Shown in pieces: positions 13,780 through 26,870 of a DNA stretch of 64,000 bases. The translations under genes and the position numbers were made by a program. Where the stretch lies: assembly GCA_033439795.1 (NCBI GenBank), contig JAUTDP010000005.1, positions 1,517,001 to 1,581,000 on the forward strand, in the 5' to 3' direction. The stretch's first letter is position 1; each line of letters begins with the position of its first letter. This DNA comes from Sordaria brevicollis (taxonomy: Eukaryota > Ascomycota > Sordariomycetes > Sordariales > Sordariaceae). The notes below the pieces were generated by a model. The model had not been told where the DNA came from, did not search any database, and saw only the letters and a list, made by a program, of their open reading frames with translations.

Positions 13780-14154
13780 CGTAGGAGAAGATCGGATTTC
13801 TTTACCTTAAAATATATTTATCGATATTTTCGGCTTATATATTAATAATTATATATTAATTATAGGAATTTATATTATTATTCTATTCTTCGAGGAATAG
13901 TTTTATAACCGAAAAGAGGGTATTTTTTTATTATATTAAGATTATATAGCACTAACCTTAATAACGTAATTTAATTACTGATTTATTTTATAAAATTTAA
14001 TTCGGGAACCTAAATTACTATTAACGGCCAATAATTATTCGTATATAATTTTATAATATATTTCGTCGGCGATATATTCGGGTAATAGAAATTAACGGGA
14101 TATAAATTTTATTAAACTAATTAATTATACCGGTTTTATTTTATTATAAATAAA
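13780..14154 (+). mobile_element. Tnp2-like DNA transposase relic, left part
   Basis: On the plus strand the residual reading suggests a 'GLY..NY...IGIY' block near 13,830, a 'STNPNNVI'-like block near 13,950 and a 'YFVGDI' block near 14,065, followed by the start of a C-x2-C motif (Cys now Tyr) near 14,130. That order matches, from memory, ascomycete transposases of the Tnp2 or KDZ type found in CACTA-like elements. At least one frame change is needed upstream of about 13,920. The reading is interrupted at 14,154 by the LTR retrotransposon and resumes at 22,025. Family assignment is inference from motif order. Confidence 0.45.
14150..14154. repeat. Left target-site duplication ATAAA
   Basis: ATAAA immediately before the left LTR is repeated immediately after the right LTR at 22020-22024. 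Five base pairs is the usual duplication for Gypsy integrases. In such AT-rich DNA a chance match is possible, but the position is exact. Confidence 0.6.
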
Positions 14155-14358
14155 TATTACAATACCGATCTAATAGAGGCTTGGAGAAGACGTATTATTA
14201 TACGAAGGGGAAAAAATCGAGAGAAAGCAGCGAAAACTCTACTCCCGGACTATATATATAAATAAAATAAAAATATAATTGTAAGCACAATTGTACTCCG
14301 TTAGTAATTCGGTACTAAGACGCCTAAGGAGCGCTACCGATAATTTAGTACTATAATA
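14155..14358 (-). repeat. LTR of element C (3' LTR in element orientation)
   Basis: It aligns over its full 204 bp, without gaps, to 21816-22019. By hand I count about 30 differences, all transitions. It starts TATTACAATACCGAT and ends TACTATAATA on the plus strand. Confidence 0.88.
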
Positions 14359-15825
14359 GTACCCCCGGCTCCAAAACGTAATTGACCTTAATTATTAATA
14401 AAATTAGTATACCGATACCCCTATAGGCTAATTAGTAAACCGCGGGCGTAATAGTAACGGGTAGCCCGTATTATTACGCGCGTTGAAATAGGTATAATAA
14501 ATTTAGTAATTATTTACCGCGGCGGTTATAAATAGTATTATTTTAGGCCGAATTTAAATAATTAAAATAATATATAGGTTTACGGTTCCTCCCTTCTTAC
14601 CTTAATTAAATTTTTAAACCTTTAAATTCTCTTTCTCTCCTTCCTTTTTTTTCTATAACCTTTATTAACGCAATTTTAACGCTCTTTAAATTCTTTACGT
14701 AATAAATATTCTTTTTTCGCTTATAATAAAATAATTTTTTTAAAAACTTTATGCGTTTCCTTAGCGTTATTATACTTCCTCGTTATTACCTTCGTAAAAA
14801 TTTTAACGCGATTCCCGTTAAAAATATAAATTATATAATTTATTTAAAATTTATTATTAAGAATATTATTTTAAATAATAATATTTTTATAACGTTTTAA
14901 TACTTCTACCCTTTAAATAAAAAGAAGAAATATTACGAATATATTAATCGTAAAAAAAATTACAACGAAGTGAATTTAATTTTTTTTTTTTTTTTTAATT
15001 AGTATTTTATTAACGAAATAAGCCCGTTATTTTAATAATTAGCGATAAAGCCGATATCGCTACCCTAATTCGCTAATTAATTAAATTTTAAGAACGTAAC
15101 GTTAATAGAATTTTCGTTTAAGAGGAGGCGTTATATATACGTATTATAATTATTATTAGAAATCTTTTAATATATTTTAATACCGTTAAAGCGGTTATTA
15201 AAACCGAATTTAGGCTTTTAAACCTTAAGAAAGCTATTAAAAATATTGTAAATATATTATCGAAGGGTAAGCGAATATATAGTATAATATTAATTATTTT
15301 ATAGTACGCCGCTATTAAAAAAATCGCTAATAAACGTATTTAAGCTTTAATATAGTCGGCTCTTAAACGTCCCGCTATAAATATTCTCGTATAAAAATAT
15401 TAATATTAAAAGGAAATTTAATTAATATATTTTATTTATAGCGACCCCGGCTAATCGATTTAATTTTTTATTAAAAAACGCTTTTATAATATAATCGAAG
15501 CGGAGGTAATTTATATAATTAGCGCTACCGAAAATACTAATCCCGAACGTTAAGAGGAGGAAATTATATAAATTATAAATAATTTCCTTATATAAATTTT
15601 CATTTAAGTAATTAATAAAATATTAAAGCTTCGTTTTAGAAATAATAAATTTTAATAGAGGATAATTAGTAAAAATATAATATTTTAATAAAAAAACGAT
15701 AATAAAAATATAATTTTATTACTATATTTCGTTGTAAGGAGATATTAGAAAAAATAAAGTTTAAAGTTTGAATAATAAAATTATATAATTTATAAATTAA
15801 AATTATAGGAAAAAATTATAGAAGC

Positions 15826-15920
15826 GTATTATAATATATACGTAGGAGATTGTAGGGATGTATTATAATTTATACGTAGGAGACCGAGGGGGCGTATTAT
15901 AATTTATATATAAGAAATAG
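15826..15920. repeat. 34-bp tandem repeat, nearly three copies, inside element C
   Basis: Units at 15826-15859 and 15860-15893 begin GTATTATAATWTATACGTAG. A partial third unit follows. The repeat lies between the integrase and the 3' LTR of element C. Confidence 0.7.
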
Positions 15921-18900
15921 GTTAAATTCGGGCGAGCTATTAATTACGTTATATTCCTTTAGGGTTTCGCTTAATTTTCGTTAGCATTAAGTTCGAAATC
16001 TTATTAAATTTAAGGCTTAATTTATACGGGTATTTAATATAGAAATTTTAAATATTATTTATATTAATTTAGAAATCCTTTGTAGGGCGTTAGTCCGGCG
16101 GGTAAAATCGGGGCTATTTAATCCTATAGAATAATTTACCTTTTAAAGATTATATAAAATTAAAAATATATTCGAAATATTATTTTTCTTTATTAAATAT
16201 CGCTTTAAAAACGATAACGCCTTTTATTTATTAATTGAAAGTTTTATTAAAAGCTTTTTAATTGGGTAAACCTTTTTAATAAGGCCGGACGAAGGAGGTA
16301 TAGAAATTAGGGAAGATTTTATATACTATATTTATAGTAAAAATAATTACCTAGCGGTATATTTTCTTAATAATAAATAAATTTATTTATTTATCGGTTA
16401 ATTTAGGGGATAAGCGGCCTTAATTTTAATATTTAATATTAATTTAAATTTCATCCCCAATTATATACTTTAAAATATCCGATTTATAAACGTTAATATA
16501 ACGCCTTTATTTCTTTTAAACCTCCTTTATAAATAGGTGGGCCTTAACGGTAATATAATCTATATATTATTTAATTACCTAAACGTTAAATAATTTTTAA
16601 TATTATACCGGTAATATAAAGGCGTCGCAACGTTAAAGGGGTTCGGTACTTATTTTCGGGTATTAATTATAATTAATAAAAAACGGAGAAAGGTTTATAA
16701 TTTTTAAAACGTAATTATTCGCTATAAATTTAATAAAAGGTAATTAAATAAATTAATTATTTTAATAATAAGAATAGAAAGCGTATAAATATTATTCGAT
16801 ATAAGCGTTTATAATCTTTATTTAACCGTTAATTTTTAAATAAGCGGATAAAAAGAGTTTTTATTAAACGCCGAAGAGTCGATAAAATTCCCGCTAAAAG
16901 GTAGCGACGAATTAAGAACCGTAATTAGAAATAATAAAATTAGGGGTATTGTATAAGTGGTAAATTTCGCGGAGGAAGGTATTAGCGATTCCTTTAATAA
17001 TTAAATTATAAACGGGGATATAATATTATATTTTCGTTAAACGGTCGATAATTATTATAATATAAATATATATCCTCCCGCCGTTTTTAATTTCGGGAAA
17101 GGGGCCGATAAAATTTATTAAAAAATTGGATTATTAATAAAATAAAACCGGTATAAATTCGAATAAGTTTAGGGGTATAAATTTAAAATTCTTAACTTAA
17201 GCGTAGAAATAATAATTTTAAATAAAGGTAATTACGTCTTTAAATAAATTAAATTAAATATAAATCCGTTAAATAAAATTATAAATTTTAAAGCGGTCCG
17301 GGTAGTTATTAAACGTTAAACCGTAAGTATATTAAAGAATTTAAAAGCGAATTTTATTATAAAGGGGGATAAAGACCCGTTTATTAATTAAAATCCAATT
17401 ATAAAGGACTTTATAATCTATTATAATAGCCCTTACGAATTTTTTAACGCGTTTAGGGAATTTTTTGCAATTAAAATCTTAAAGGTAAATAATAATTATA
17501 AGGGAATTGGGTAAAGCGAAGTAAATAACGTTAATATAATTATTAATTAGCAATTTAATATTAAAGATTAAAAGCCCTATAAATTATTCGTCGTCGTTAC
17601 TATTATTGTTATTAGGGTTTAATTCTTTAATTTAATTCTTTTTCGGTAATAAAGTATATATATAATTCGTTATTTAATTATTATTGAAATTACGCTTATT
17701 TATTAAAATACTTCTAAGTAATTAAAAGAGGGCGTTAGGGATGGTTACGTAAGCGCCCGGGCGGTATATAATTTTAAAGTAAAAATCGTTAAAGAATTCG
17801 GACTACTAAATTTGCCGTTAATTAAAGAATTTTATCGTTATAAAATATTAAAAGCTTTTATAATTAATAATAATTTTAATAACGTCCTTAATTCTTTAAA
17901 ATTTAAGGCGCTATTCTTCGAAAGCTTTAACGATAACGAGGAGTTTTTTATTATAAATTTCGTAATTATATTCGGCCGGGGAATATTTAGACGAAAAGAA
18001 GGCAATAAAGTAGCATTTCCCTTCCTTATTAATTTAAAAGAGGATATTATTAAACGTTTAATTCGAAGCGTCGATTTTAATAATAATTTAACGTTTAAAG
18101 TAATAATATATAAAAATAAGGGCTAAAGTAAAAGCGTTCTTTAAATGATTAAATATTATAACCGCAACTTTAAGTATAGGGCTAATTTATTTATTATAAA
18201 ATATAAGGGTTATAAAGGGTTAAGTAATTTTAAAGAAGCCTTTAATAAATTTGTAGTAAAAGTTCGCGAAATTAATAAAATATTAAAAATCCTTTAAAAT
18301 TTTTAAAACGCCTTAGCCGATAATAGCGTTAATTTTTTCGGAATTTATATATAAACCGTCGTAAGAAATAATAAACTTTAAGTATTTTATTTTATATTTA
18401 TAGAATTCGTATTTCCGAATATCGATAATTAAATTTACTTTTATAAACCTCTTTATAATATTTTCGAAATAATGTTTATATTCCGTTTTAATTTTACTAT
18501 AAATAAATACGTTATTAAAATAAATTATAATATATTTATTTAGGATATTAAATAGGACGTAATTAATATAATATTAAAATAACGCCGGTGCGCCTATTAT
18601 ATTAAAATTCGTGATAAAGTATTCGAAGAAATTAAATTTAATAATAAATATAGTCTTCTATTCGTTATTTTCGGCGATATATAAATAATTAAAAATTATA
18701 ATAATATTAAATTTATTAAATTACTTCGTTTTATAAAGGGAATTAATTATTTCGCGGATAAAAGGAATAGAATATTTATTTTTTATTATAATATTATTTA
18801 ATTTGCGGTAATTAATATAAATTTATATACTACCTTTTAATTTTCAGGCTAAAAATATAGGGGTAATTATAAAGGACGAATTTAAACGGATAAAATTAAA

Positions 18901-21815
18901 AATTAAATAATTATTTAAATATTTATATATAACGCAGAATTTTTTTTAAAATATAGGGCGTAAATAGTAATATAAGGGGGTTTAACCGGGAATAAAATCG
19001 ATTTTATAATCGAAAAGGCGGTAAAACGGTATCGTTTTTACAATTTCGGGGTCGAAGGCTTTTTAAAGGTAATAAAAGTATTCTAATAAAGCCTTAATAA
19101 TCTCTATATAAATAAATATTAATTTTCTATTAATATATTTTTAAATATCCTTTACCGAAATGGCTTAGAATTATAATTACTCTACTATTTAATCCCGGTA
19201 ATTAATTAAAAATTGGTAAAGGGGGATAAATATAAATTAATTAACGAAGACTATATAAAGTATAATATCGTCGAAATCGTTGAAAGTTTAATTAAAATCT
19301 TTAGAATCGGGGTTGGGGAGCGGGACTATAATTATTAGCGAATTACCGTTAATATTTAAAAAAAATGTTATAATTTTAGTAAAGTAATAAAATTAATCGG
19401 GAATATATTTAAAAAATTTTACGCCGGGTTCTTCGTATATTAAAATAAAATTAGAAATAAATAGTAAGCGGATAATTACGTTTTATAATTAATTATAATT
19501 ATTCGGATAGGAATAAGTTTTTAAAATATAGTAGAAGGAAGTAAAATAATAACGAAATTTTTATAATTTAATAAAGGGTCGGGTTAGGTTTTAAAATATA
19601 AATTTAATTTTTAATAATACCCGAAGGGTTATAACCGGTAAGGGAAGGTCTAATACGTCTTTAATAGAAAGCGAAGGAAATAAAGGTATTTCTTTAATAA
19701 TAAAATTAGGGAAATTTATAATACTTTATAACTAATTTATAATAGGGTTATACTTTTTTAATTAAAAGAAATTAAAAATAATATCGGGGTTATTAAAAAA
19801 TTAAATAAAGAGAATAAAATAATTTATAAAAGAATTAATAAAATAAAATATAATATAAATATAAAAAATAAAACTATTTTCGTAATTATTAATTAAGCGG
19901 AAGGTGCGGAGGCGGTAAAAAAGTATTAGAAAGAGAATATATTATTATATAAAGGAAGAATTAATAAAGCCTATTAACGAATACCCGGAATCGATTATTA
20001 TAGAATATAGCGTTTCGGGAGCGTTATTAGAGTAAATAAAATTTAAGAAAAAGAAATTAATATTTAATCCTATAAAATATAAATATAAATTTTTTAATTC
20101 CTCTATATTACGTTTCTAACGGCGATTTTTATTAAAAATTAGGCTTTTCCCGCTTTGGGCGTTAACGTCGAAATCGGAATGTTTTAAATAAGAATAAGGA
20201 TTTAAACCTTATATTTCGCCTTAATTATATAAATTATAATATAATAACCGGCCCCGTTATAATATATATATAAACCTTCTACCTTATAGCGGATTTATTC
20301 CTCTATAGAAATAAAGCTATTAAATTTCCCTATAAAGGTAGAAATTTTATTAAAAATTATAAGGTCGCTAATAAATTAAACGGGGGTAAATAACGAAACG
20401 CCGGCGCAATAATTAACATTTAATAAATTAATAATAAATTCGTAGAAGAAATTTATTCAATTTTCGAAATTATTAAAAACTAAGTAATTAACGCTAATAA
20501 TATTAATAAGGGCATTTTAAAAGCGTTTATTAATTTTCAATTTAAGAGTATTAATACGGTAATAAATATCGAATTCATAGGAATTAGCGAATTTAATAAA
20601 CGTAAAAATAAAATCGGCGAAAGGAAAAATACTTTATTATAAATAATTTATTTCCTAAATTATTTTAATATAAATATCGAGGGTAATATAATATAAGTCG
20701 AATTATTTAAAAAAATTTTAAAAATCGGTAAAGTTTACGGGCTAAATAATAGAATTTTAAGAAAAAACTACAATTATATCGACCTTAAAGCGAATATATA
20801 TAAAAACGTTATTAAAAAGGCGTTAAGAAATATAAAAGATTTAATCGGTAAATATTAAATAAACAACGTAATTAATAGCGAATTTAATATTAATAAAGGA
20901 TTTTTAATTAATATATTCTTCCTATCGTTTTATAAAGGAATATTTAACGCCGGTAAAAATAGGGGGTTCGGTACTATAAATATAATTAAATAGGGAAGGG
21001 GATAAAAAAAGAAGAGCGATAAATAGGGGTTAAAAATTAATTTAATCGGCGATATATTAGCGAATTTAAAACGTAATTTCGGTAATATATTAGTTAACTT
21101 TAAATTAAGTAACGTTAATTCGCTAATCGGTTATATCGGTCCGAATAATTTAAAGGCGGATAGTAATTTCGAATTCGGAAACGCGGAAAAAAGTTTAATT
21201 AATTTACTTCTATACTTTAATAATTTTTTAAACGAACTCGGGAATACGGCTACGAAATTAGGTTTTAAAACGGGTAATAATATTAAAATTTTTTATAATT
21301 TAAATTTAAGCGTTATAAACGCGGTTTTAAATATAATTAAATTAAACTTTAATAACGTCAAAATAAATACGGAATTAAAAAAAGAATTCGGAATCCGCTC
21401 TTATAACGTTTATAAAATAAAAAAAGTCGTCCTTTAAATTGTAAATAATAGTATTAATATAAAATTAATTATAGGAAGGAAAAAAATTAATAGCGAAAAT
21501 TTATTATTCGCTATCGGAATTAGGGTTTAAGGTATTTATACCGGACGTTTCGGGGTTATTTAAATTTATAATTAAAATTAAATTTAAATTTAAGCGGGCG
21601 TAAAGGCGGAGAAAAGTTAATAATATTCGGTCGTAAAATTAGTAAAAGGTCGGTAATATTCGGTCGAAATAATAATTAATAAAAAGGATAAAAGATTTTA
21701 TAGAAAGGGGTTCGATAAAATTTAATTAGAAAAAATCGGTACCGTTTTTATAAATTAATTAAAGCGAAACGTTTAATAAACGCCGGGCTATTAATTGTAG
21801 AAAGGTATAATAAAT

Positions 21816-22019
21816 TATTATAATACCGATTTAATAAAAGTTTGGAGAAGATGTATTATTATACGAAGGGGAGAAGATCGAGAGAGAATAGCGAAAACTC
21901 TATTCCTAGATTATATATATAAATAAAGTAGAAATATAATTGTAAGTACGACTATACTCCGCTAGTAGTTCGGTATTAAGACGCTTGGGGAGCGCTGCCG
22001 ATAATTTAGTGCCGTAATA
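21816..22019 (-). repeat. LTR of element C (5' LTR in element orientation)
   Basis: This is the full-length partner of 14155-14358, of equal length and with transition-only differences. It begins TATTATAATACCGAT on the plus strand and is followed by the duplicated target ATAAA. Confidence 0.88.
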
Positions 22020-22024
22020 ATAAA
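22020..22024. repeat. Right target-site duplication ATAAA
   Basis: Copy of the ATAAA at 14150-14154, directly after the right LTR. Confidence 0.6.
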
Positions 22025-22470
22025 ATTAAATCCGACTTAAATTATAATATTCTCCGCTATAGTAAATTCTATTATTAATATTTTAATAATATTATATATA
22101 TTAAATAATTTAAAACTTTAAGAGATAAGAACGTAGTACGTATAAAATACAATATTTATAAAGAGGAGCGTTTAATTTATATATTTAGAAATATTTTTTT
22201 AGCGTTAAATTATATAAAAATATAATTTTATAATATAATATATTCGGAATTCGTTAATTTAATATATATTTTGACCGATTACGTATTCGAAGACGAAGGG
22301 TTTCTATATAAACGGTTTCGGAAGGAAGTTTCTTTTATACTTTAAAAGATAAATTTCTTTTAAATTAAATAAAGATATAAAACATTAAAATTTATTACAA
22401 TTCTTTCCGAATAAAAGAATATAGCCGATTAATTATTATTTTACTTATATTTTTATTAGGTTGGTTTAAA
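22025..22470 (+). mobile_element. Tnp2-like DNA transposase relic, right part
   Basis: With element C and one target copy removed, the frame running into 14,154 continues here without a shift for about 440 bases. Readable blocks are 'DLNYNILRYSKF', which follows a C-x2-C motif in the family, then 'IYSEFVNLIYIL' near 22,240 (the family's 'HSE' block with His now Tyr) and 'KTLKFITILSE' near 22,380. Stops are of the CAA/CAG to TAA/TAG kind. The relic may extend to about 24.9 kb, but I could not follow it with confidence. Confidence 0.5.
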
Positions 22471-25400
22471 ACGGAATATATATTACTACGCTTTTAAAAT
22501 TTTTTTATAAATGAAAGTCCTCGATTTTTCGATATTTCCAATTTAAATTATTAAATTTTATAACCGGAAAATTATATATATAGAAAATAAATAATTTTAA
22601 TATTTTAAAGGTTTATATAATCGGTTTTATTTATATTTACGTAAAATAAAGTACTAACGCCGGAATAATTTAATTATATTATTATAAATAAGAGGAAAGC
22701 TTTTTAATATATATATTATATTTTAAATAATAGAAAGAAAAATATTAATAATATTAATAGGATGAACCGGTCCGCTTTTTATACGAGTTAATTTATTTTT
22801 AGTAAAAGTATTACTACGACGAGAAGTAGAAGAGGTAGAACGTCGAGGCGAAGAAGGGGTAAAAAAATAAAGAGCGGAGGGATAAATAGTATATTTACTT
22901 TTACGCTAATAAAAACGGTAATAGAAAATAAAACGGTTATATTAAATTTTATTAGAATTTTAATTAATTCGGTTAGTATTTTTATTATATAGGTTATAAA
23001 ATGTATATAAAAAATACCGAATAAAAAGGGCAACGAGATATTTAATTAATAAGGTTTATTTAATATTTATATAGGGTTATATATAATAGAAATTCGAAAT
23101 GAGTACGGCTTCCTTCGTTTAATATTTATATTTTAAGGAGAAAATGAATATAAGTAAGTAAATTCCGAAATAGAAGTAATTAGTAAAATAATATTAGTAT
23201 TATATTAGAAGTAGAATTTTTTTTAATATTCGATTAATTAAGGAATTTACGCGAGATATTTTCGTTATTAATTATTAGAATGTTATTTCTACGCTAATTG
23301 GACGTATTAATAAACGATAATTTATATTATTTATTTTCGCCGGCTATATTAAATATAATTATTCTATTATTTATAAAACGTTTTTTTAATTTAAAATATT
23401 ATACCCGGGGATAACGGCGTTATATAATTTATATTAAGTAGCGAAGGATTTTATTTAATAAAAGAAGTTTCGAATTTTAAAATCCGTTTAAATCCCGATT
23501 ATTATAACCCCTTTATATGTTACGGCTTATTATTTAAATAGGTATATAAATAGACGGATCCGTTATTATATATAACGAATCTTTATATTGAAATTGAAGA
23601 TAAATATTTTGACTTTATAATAAAATTGAAAAAAGTATTCAAAATTAATTACGGCCGGTCTTATATTTTTTAAGGAACGAAAAAGTTCTAATAGGTAAAA
23701 AAAAATTTATTTATATTTAAACGACGTTTAATAGGGCGAATATTTAAGGTTGGAAATTTTATCCGGATATTAAATAAGGATTACGTTAAAATTTTAATAT
23801 CTTTTATTTATTTCGATAATATATTTACTTATAAATAAACGGGGTAAATATATATATTTACTATAATTATTATCGTTAAGCTTCGGACCGAATTTCTTAT
23901 ATACGAATTTATTTTCGAGTATTCGATTTACGAATTTATTATAATTAAATAGATTATTAGACTACTTAGTATCCTATTAGATTAAATATAGATAATAACC
24001 CGCCCCAATAGGGATTTTACTTATATTAATTATAATATATATTTTATATAATTATTAAAAAAAAAATATATTTTATTATATAATTAATTTAATAGGTTTT
24101 AATTTAACCGAGTTAAATATATATAAAAGGTTTTAATTATTATTTTTAAATATAAAATTGAGCCCGAATTTTTATAATTATACCGATTATTTATTATTAT
24201 TAAAGGCCGAATAGGAAAGGTATTATACTTTTCCATTAAATTATTTTAATATATTAATATATTTACCAACGTTATTATAAAGAATAAATTAAATAGAAAG
24301 AACTTTATTAATTATAGAAGCGATATATATTATATTAATTAATATACAAGGGAAGGGGCCTTTAAAATTTTATTAAATATATAACGGCCGGGGTATTAAA
24401 ATACCTCTAACGTCCTATTATTTGCAATTTAAATAATAAAACGAATATAAACTCCTACGCTATCTTTATATAAAACTTTAATTATCGCCAATTTTCTACT
24501 TTTATTTTCGTTATTTAATACCTTTAATTTTAAATATACCGCTAAGCTTTACTTTATATATTTATTATTTAAATTATTTTCATCTTTATTTCTTATTAAA
24601 GTTATTTATACGAGAATTTCCTAGGATTACCCGTTAATAAAAATATAGAAGTATTATACGCCCGGTTTTAAATTCCAACTTCCAATTCCGATTTCTATAT
24701 ATTAATTATAATTAACTCTCTGTAGTAATATCCTACGGCGTTACTAACTTACTACTAATATATTTATATTATTTTAGAATATATTACTTTAATTAACGTT
24801 TTTATATTTTAATTTACTCTTAAATACTCCCGTTAACTAAAATTAATATAAGCTATTAGATTTTATACAAGGAAATTAATTATTTTTACGAATTTGATCT
24901 TAGCCGTTAATAATATACTTTAATTATAAATAGGATTATAGAATTTCATTTCCGAATTATTTAATACCGCGAGCCGTTTATTATTTTTAACCGATATATA
25001 ATTATAAAAAATCGCTAATTTTAATATACTTTTAAACCCTTTTTCTAAAAGTTTAATAATAAGTAAATCGATTAATTTTCTCCGGTGAATATCGTTACTT
25101 AATATCTAATTTTAAAACCCCCGAACTAATAGCCTTAAATTTAATAATAATTGTAAAATATTTTTAATATAATTATTAAGATTAGTATATCTTCGATTTT
25201 ATAACCTCCTCTATTTAATATCATAATATTAAATTCGATTATTAACGTCGAAAGGTAAATAATAAATAACTATAATTTTATAATTCGGAGTATTATTAAT
25301 AAATTAATTTAAATATAATATTAAAAATTATACCGCTAATTTTTTTATAATTAAAGTAGGAATTTAATTTAATAATTTACTTATGAATTATTTAATACCG

Positions 25401-25910
25401 TACCTAATTAAATTTTAATTATTAATTATTAATATTATTTTAATAATTTACTTCTACGCTCCGTTCTTTTATTCTAAATCTTTCTTTTAATTCGGCTATT
25501 TTATTTTTAATTATTCCGTATTCCGTTTCGCTAATTCTAAATTCGTATAAATTTAAATATAATTCGCGCTATATATAGTCCGTTTTATTATTCTACTTCG
25601 CTTTAAAGTATATACCCCAATACCGAAATTTTTTATAATTAATTAATTTATCCTATAAATTTAATATTAATAGTTATAAATTCCTATAATACCCCGTAGG
25701 TAATCCTAACGTATTTTTAAAATTAAAGTAAAAGAACGCTAAATCCTTCTACCTAAAAATTATTAAAAAGAGGGAGAAATTTATTAATTTTAATAGTATT
25801 TAAAATTGTAAATAATAGCGATTGCGAGAAATTATTATTTAATACCGTTATAAATAGTAGCGGTTACGTAAGGTTAGGCGGTAAAGTTAGTAATATAGTA
25901 GCGTAGAAAG
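22471..25910. repeat. RIP-mutated DNA, no recognisable gene
   Basis: AT-rich, CpA-poor sequence that may continue the split DNA transposon or hold further relics. No conserved protein block, LTR pair or RNA gene could be recognised. Confidence 0.5.
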
Positions 25911-25916
25911 GAAAAG

Positions 25917-25955
25917 TAAGAAGAAGAGGAGGAGGAGAAGGAGGAGGAGAATTAA
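25917..25955 (+). repeat. GGA/GAA purine tract
   Basis: An almost pure purine run of GGA, GAA and AAG triplets of about 39 bases in otherwise AT-rich DNA. Confidence 0.7.
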
Positions 25956-25994
25956 ATTTTATAGGGTTACTTAAATAGCCCGAGTAAAGTAGCC

Positions 25995-26036
25995 GGGACC
26001 CGGGAGTAGGGACTTGGGGGTAGGGATTTGGGAATG
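25995..26036 (+). repeat. 14-bp G-rich tandem repeat, three copies
   Basis: Units at 25995-26008, 26009-26022 and 26023-26036 share GGGAYYYGGGRRTR. Differences include GGGACCC, GGGACTT and GGGATTT, which look like successive C to T changes. The array has at least seven runs of three or more G within about 50 bases and could form a G-quadruplex. Confidence 0.75.
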
Positions 26037-26870
26037 GGGCGCCGGGAATATATTTAAATACTTATATAAATTTAATTTAATTTTTTTCTGTACTATATTT
26101 TACTTATCCTTATACTTTTATTTATAAAATATTTTATTTATTTAAAATTTATTTTTATATTTAAGAATAATTTTTAAATATAAAGTCCTTTCTCTATTTG
26201 AAATTGGTTTTACCGCTTAATATTAATTTTAAATTATAAATAATCCCGGTTGAATATTAATTAATTATAAAAAAAGAGATTTAAAGAATATATCGTTTAA
26301 ATTTCGTTCGTTATTTTAAAAGTTGAAGTTGAATATATATAGAAAGAAGTTTACTATAAAAAATTCTATATATTTAATATATAAATTGCGTATTGAATAG
26401 TTAATCGAAAAGAAAAATAGTATATATTATTAATAATAATATCGAATTAAAGGAATATATAAAGACGATTTAGTATTTTAATTTATAATGAACGTTTATA
26501 GTTAAGAGTTAATAAATTTTATAATTGGTCTTTTAAATAATAGTAGTTTATTCTAAATAAAATTTATTTATATAAAGTAGGATATTAATAAATAATCGTA
26601 TATTAGAAGTAATTAATTTTTTTATAATTAACGCTAATATTAAAATATTTACGCTATAATAAAATAACGACTAAGTAAATTTAAATAGATAGCGTACTAA
26701 TCTCCCGCTAAGAAAATAAAATATATTTGAAAATAATTATAAAATAAAGGATTATATTAATAATAATATTATACTTATATATAAATATAATTGTAGTTTA
26801 GAAATAATCCTTTAAGCGAATTAACCTCGTACAAAAATATTTGTAATTAATAGTTAATATAAAATAAAGT

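Larger units (their letters stand above)
8336..13780. repeat. RIP-mutated repeats of unresolved type
   Basis: AT-rich DNA with the same CpA depletion but no polymerase block that I can recognise. It holds several short tandem repeats (separate entries). The part after about 12,100 may be the N-terminal half of the Tnp2-like transposase relic that is clearer from 13,780, because residual coding texture continues on the plus strand. I see no intact gene. Confidence 0.6.
14155..22019 (-). mobile_element. Ty3/Gypsy retrotransposon C, LTR to LTR, RIP-killed
   Basis: This 7,865-bp element is bounded by 204-bp direct LTRs and a 5-bp target duplication. The minus strand holds the polymerase. Reverse transcriptase runs about 18,850-18,150, with an 'INYRKLNNI' block near 18,800 and a YLDD box changed to YFNN near 18,503-18,530. 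RNase H follows to about 17,700, then an integrase whose zinc-binding and 'GPFPEIKNGG' core blocks lie about 17,220-17,050. Gag should lie about 19.8-21.7 kb. In minus orientation the LTR reads TRTTA...TAATA, the RIP form of a TG...CA LTR, and a GGGGGTA polypurine-like tract abuts the LTR at 14,358. Stops in every frame make it inactive. No sequence after the integrase resembles a chromodomain. Confidence 0.85.
1..26870. repeat. AT-rich RIP-mutated transposon block
   Basis: The stretch is dominated by TpA and poly-A/T words. CpA and TpG are rare, while CpG, CpT and CpC survive. That is the signature of repeat-induced point mutation, which converts C to T mainly at CpA in duplicated DNA of ascomycetes. 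Open frames are almost absent because ATG, CAG and TGG-type codons have become ATA, TAG/TAA and similar. Degenerate Gypsy-type polymerase sequence can be followed on both strands. In Neurospora-like fungi such DNA is normally heterochromatic, with H3K9 methylation and DNA methylation; that state is inferred here. The right border is abrupt, near 26,870. Confidence 0.93.

Noticed and set aside
17812..18126. Plus-strand 104-codon open frame in the AT-rich block
   Set aside because: It is antisense to the RNase H region of element C, begins at TTG, and has only RIP-type Ile/Asn/Phe/Lys composition.
22788..23033. Minus-strand 81-codon hydrophobic open frame
   Set aside because: Lies in RIP-mutated DNA. 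Ile/Leu/Phe richness follows from base composition, so membrane-protein character is not evidence.
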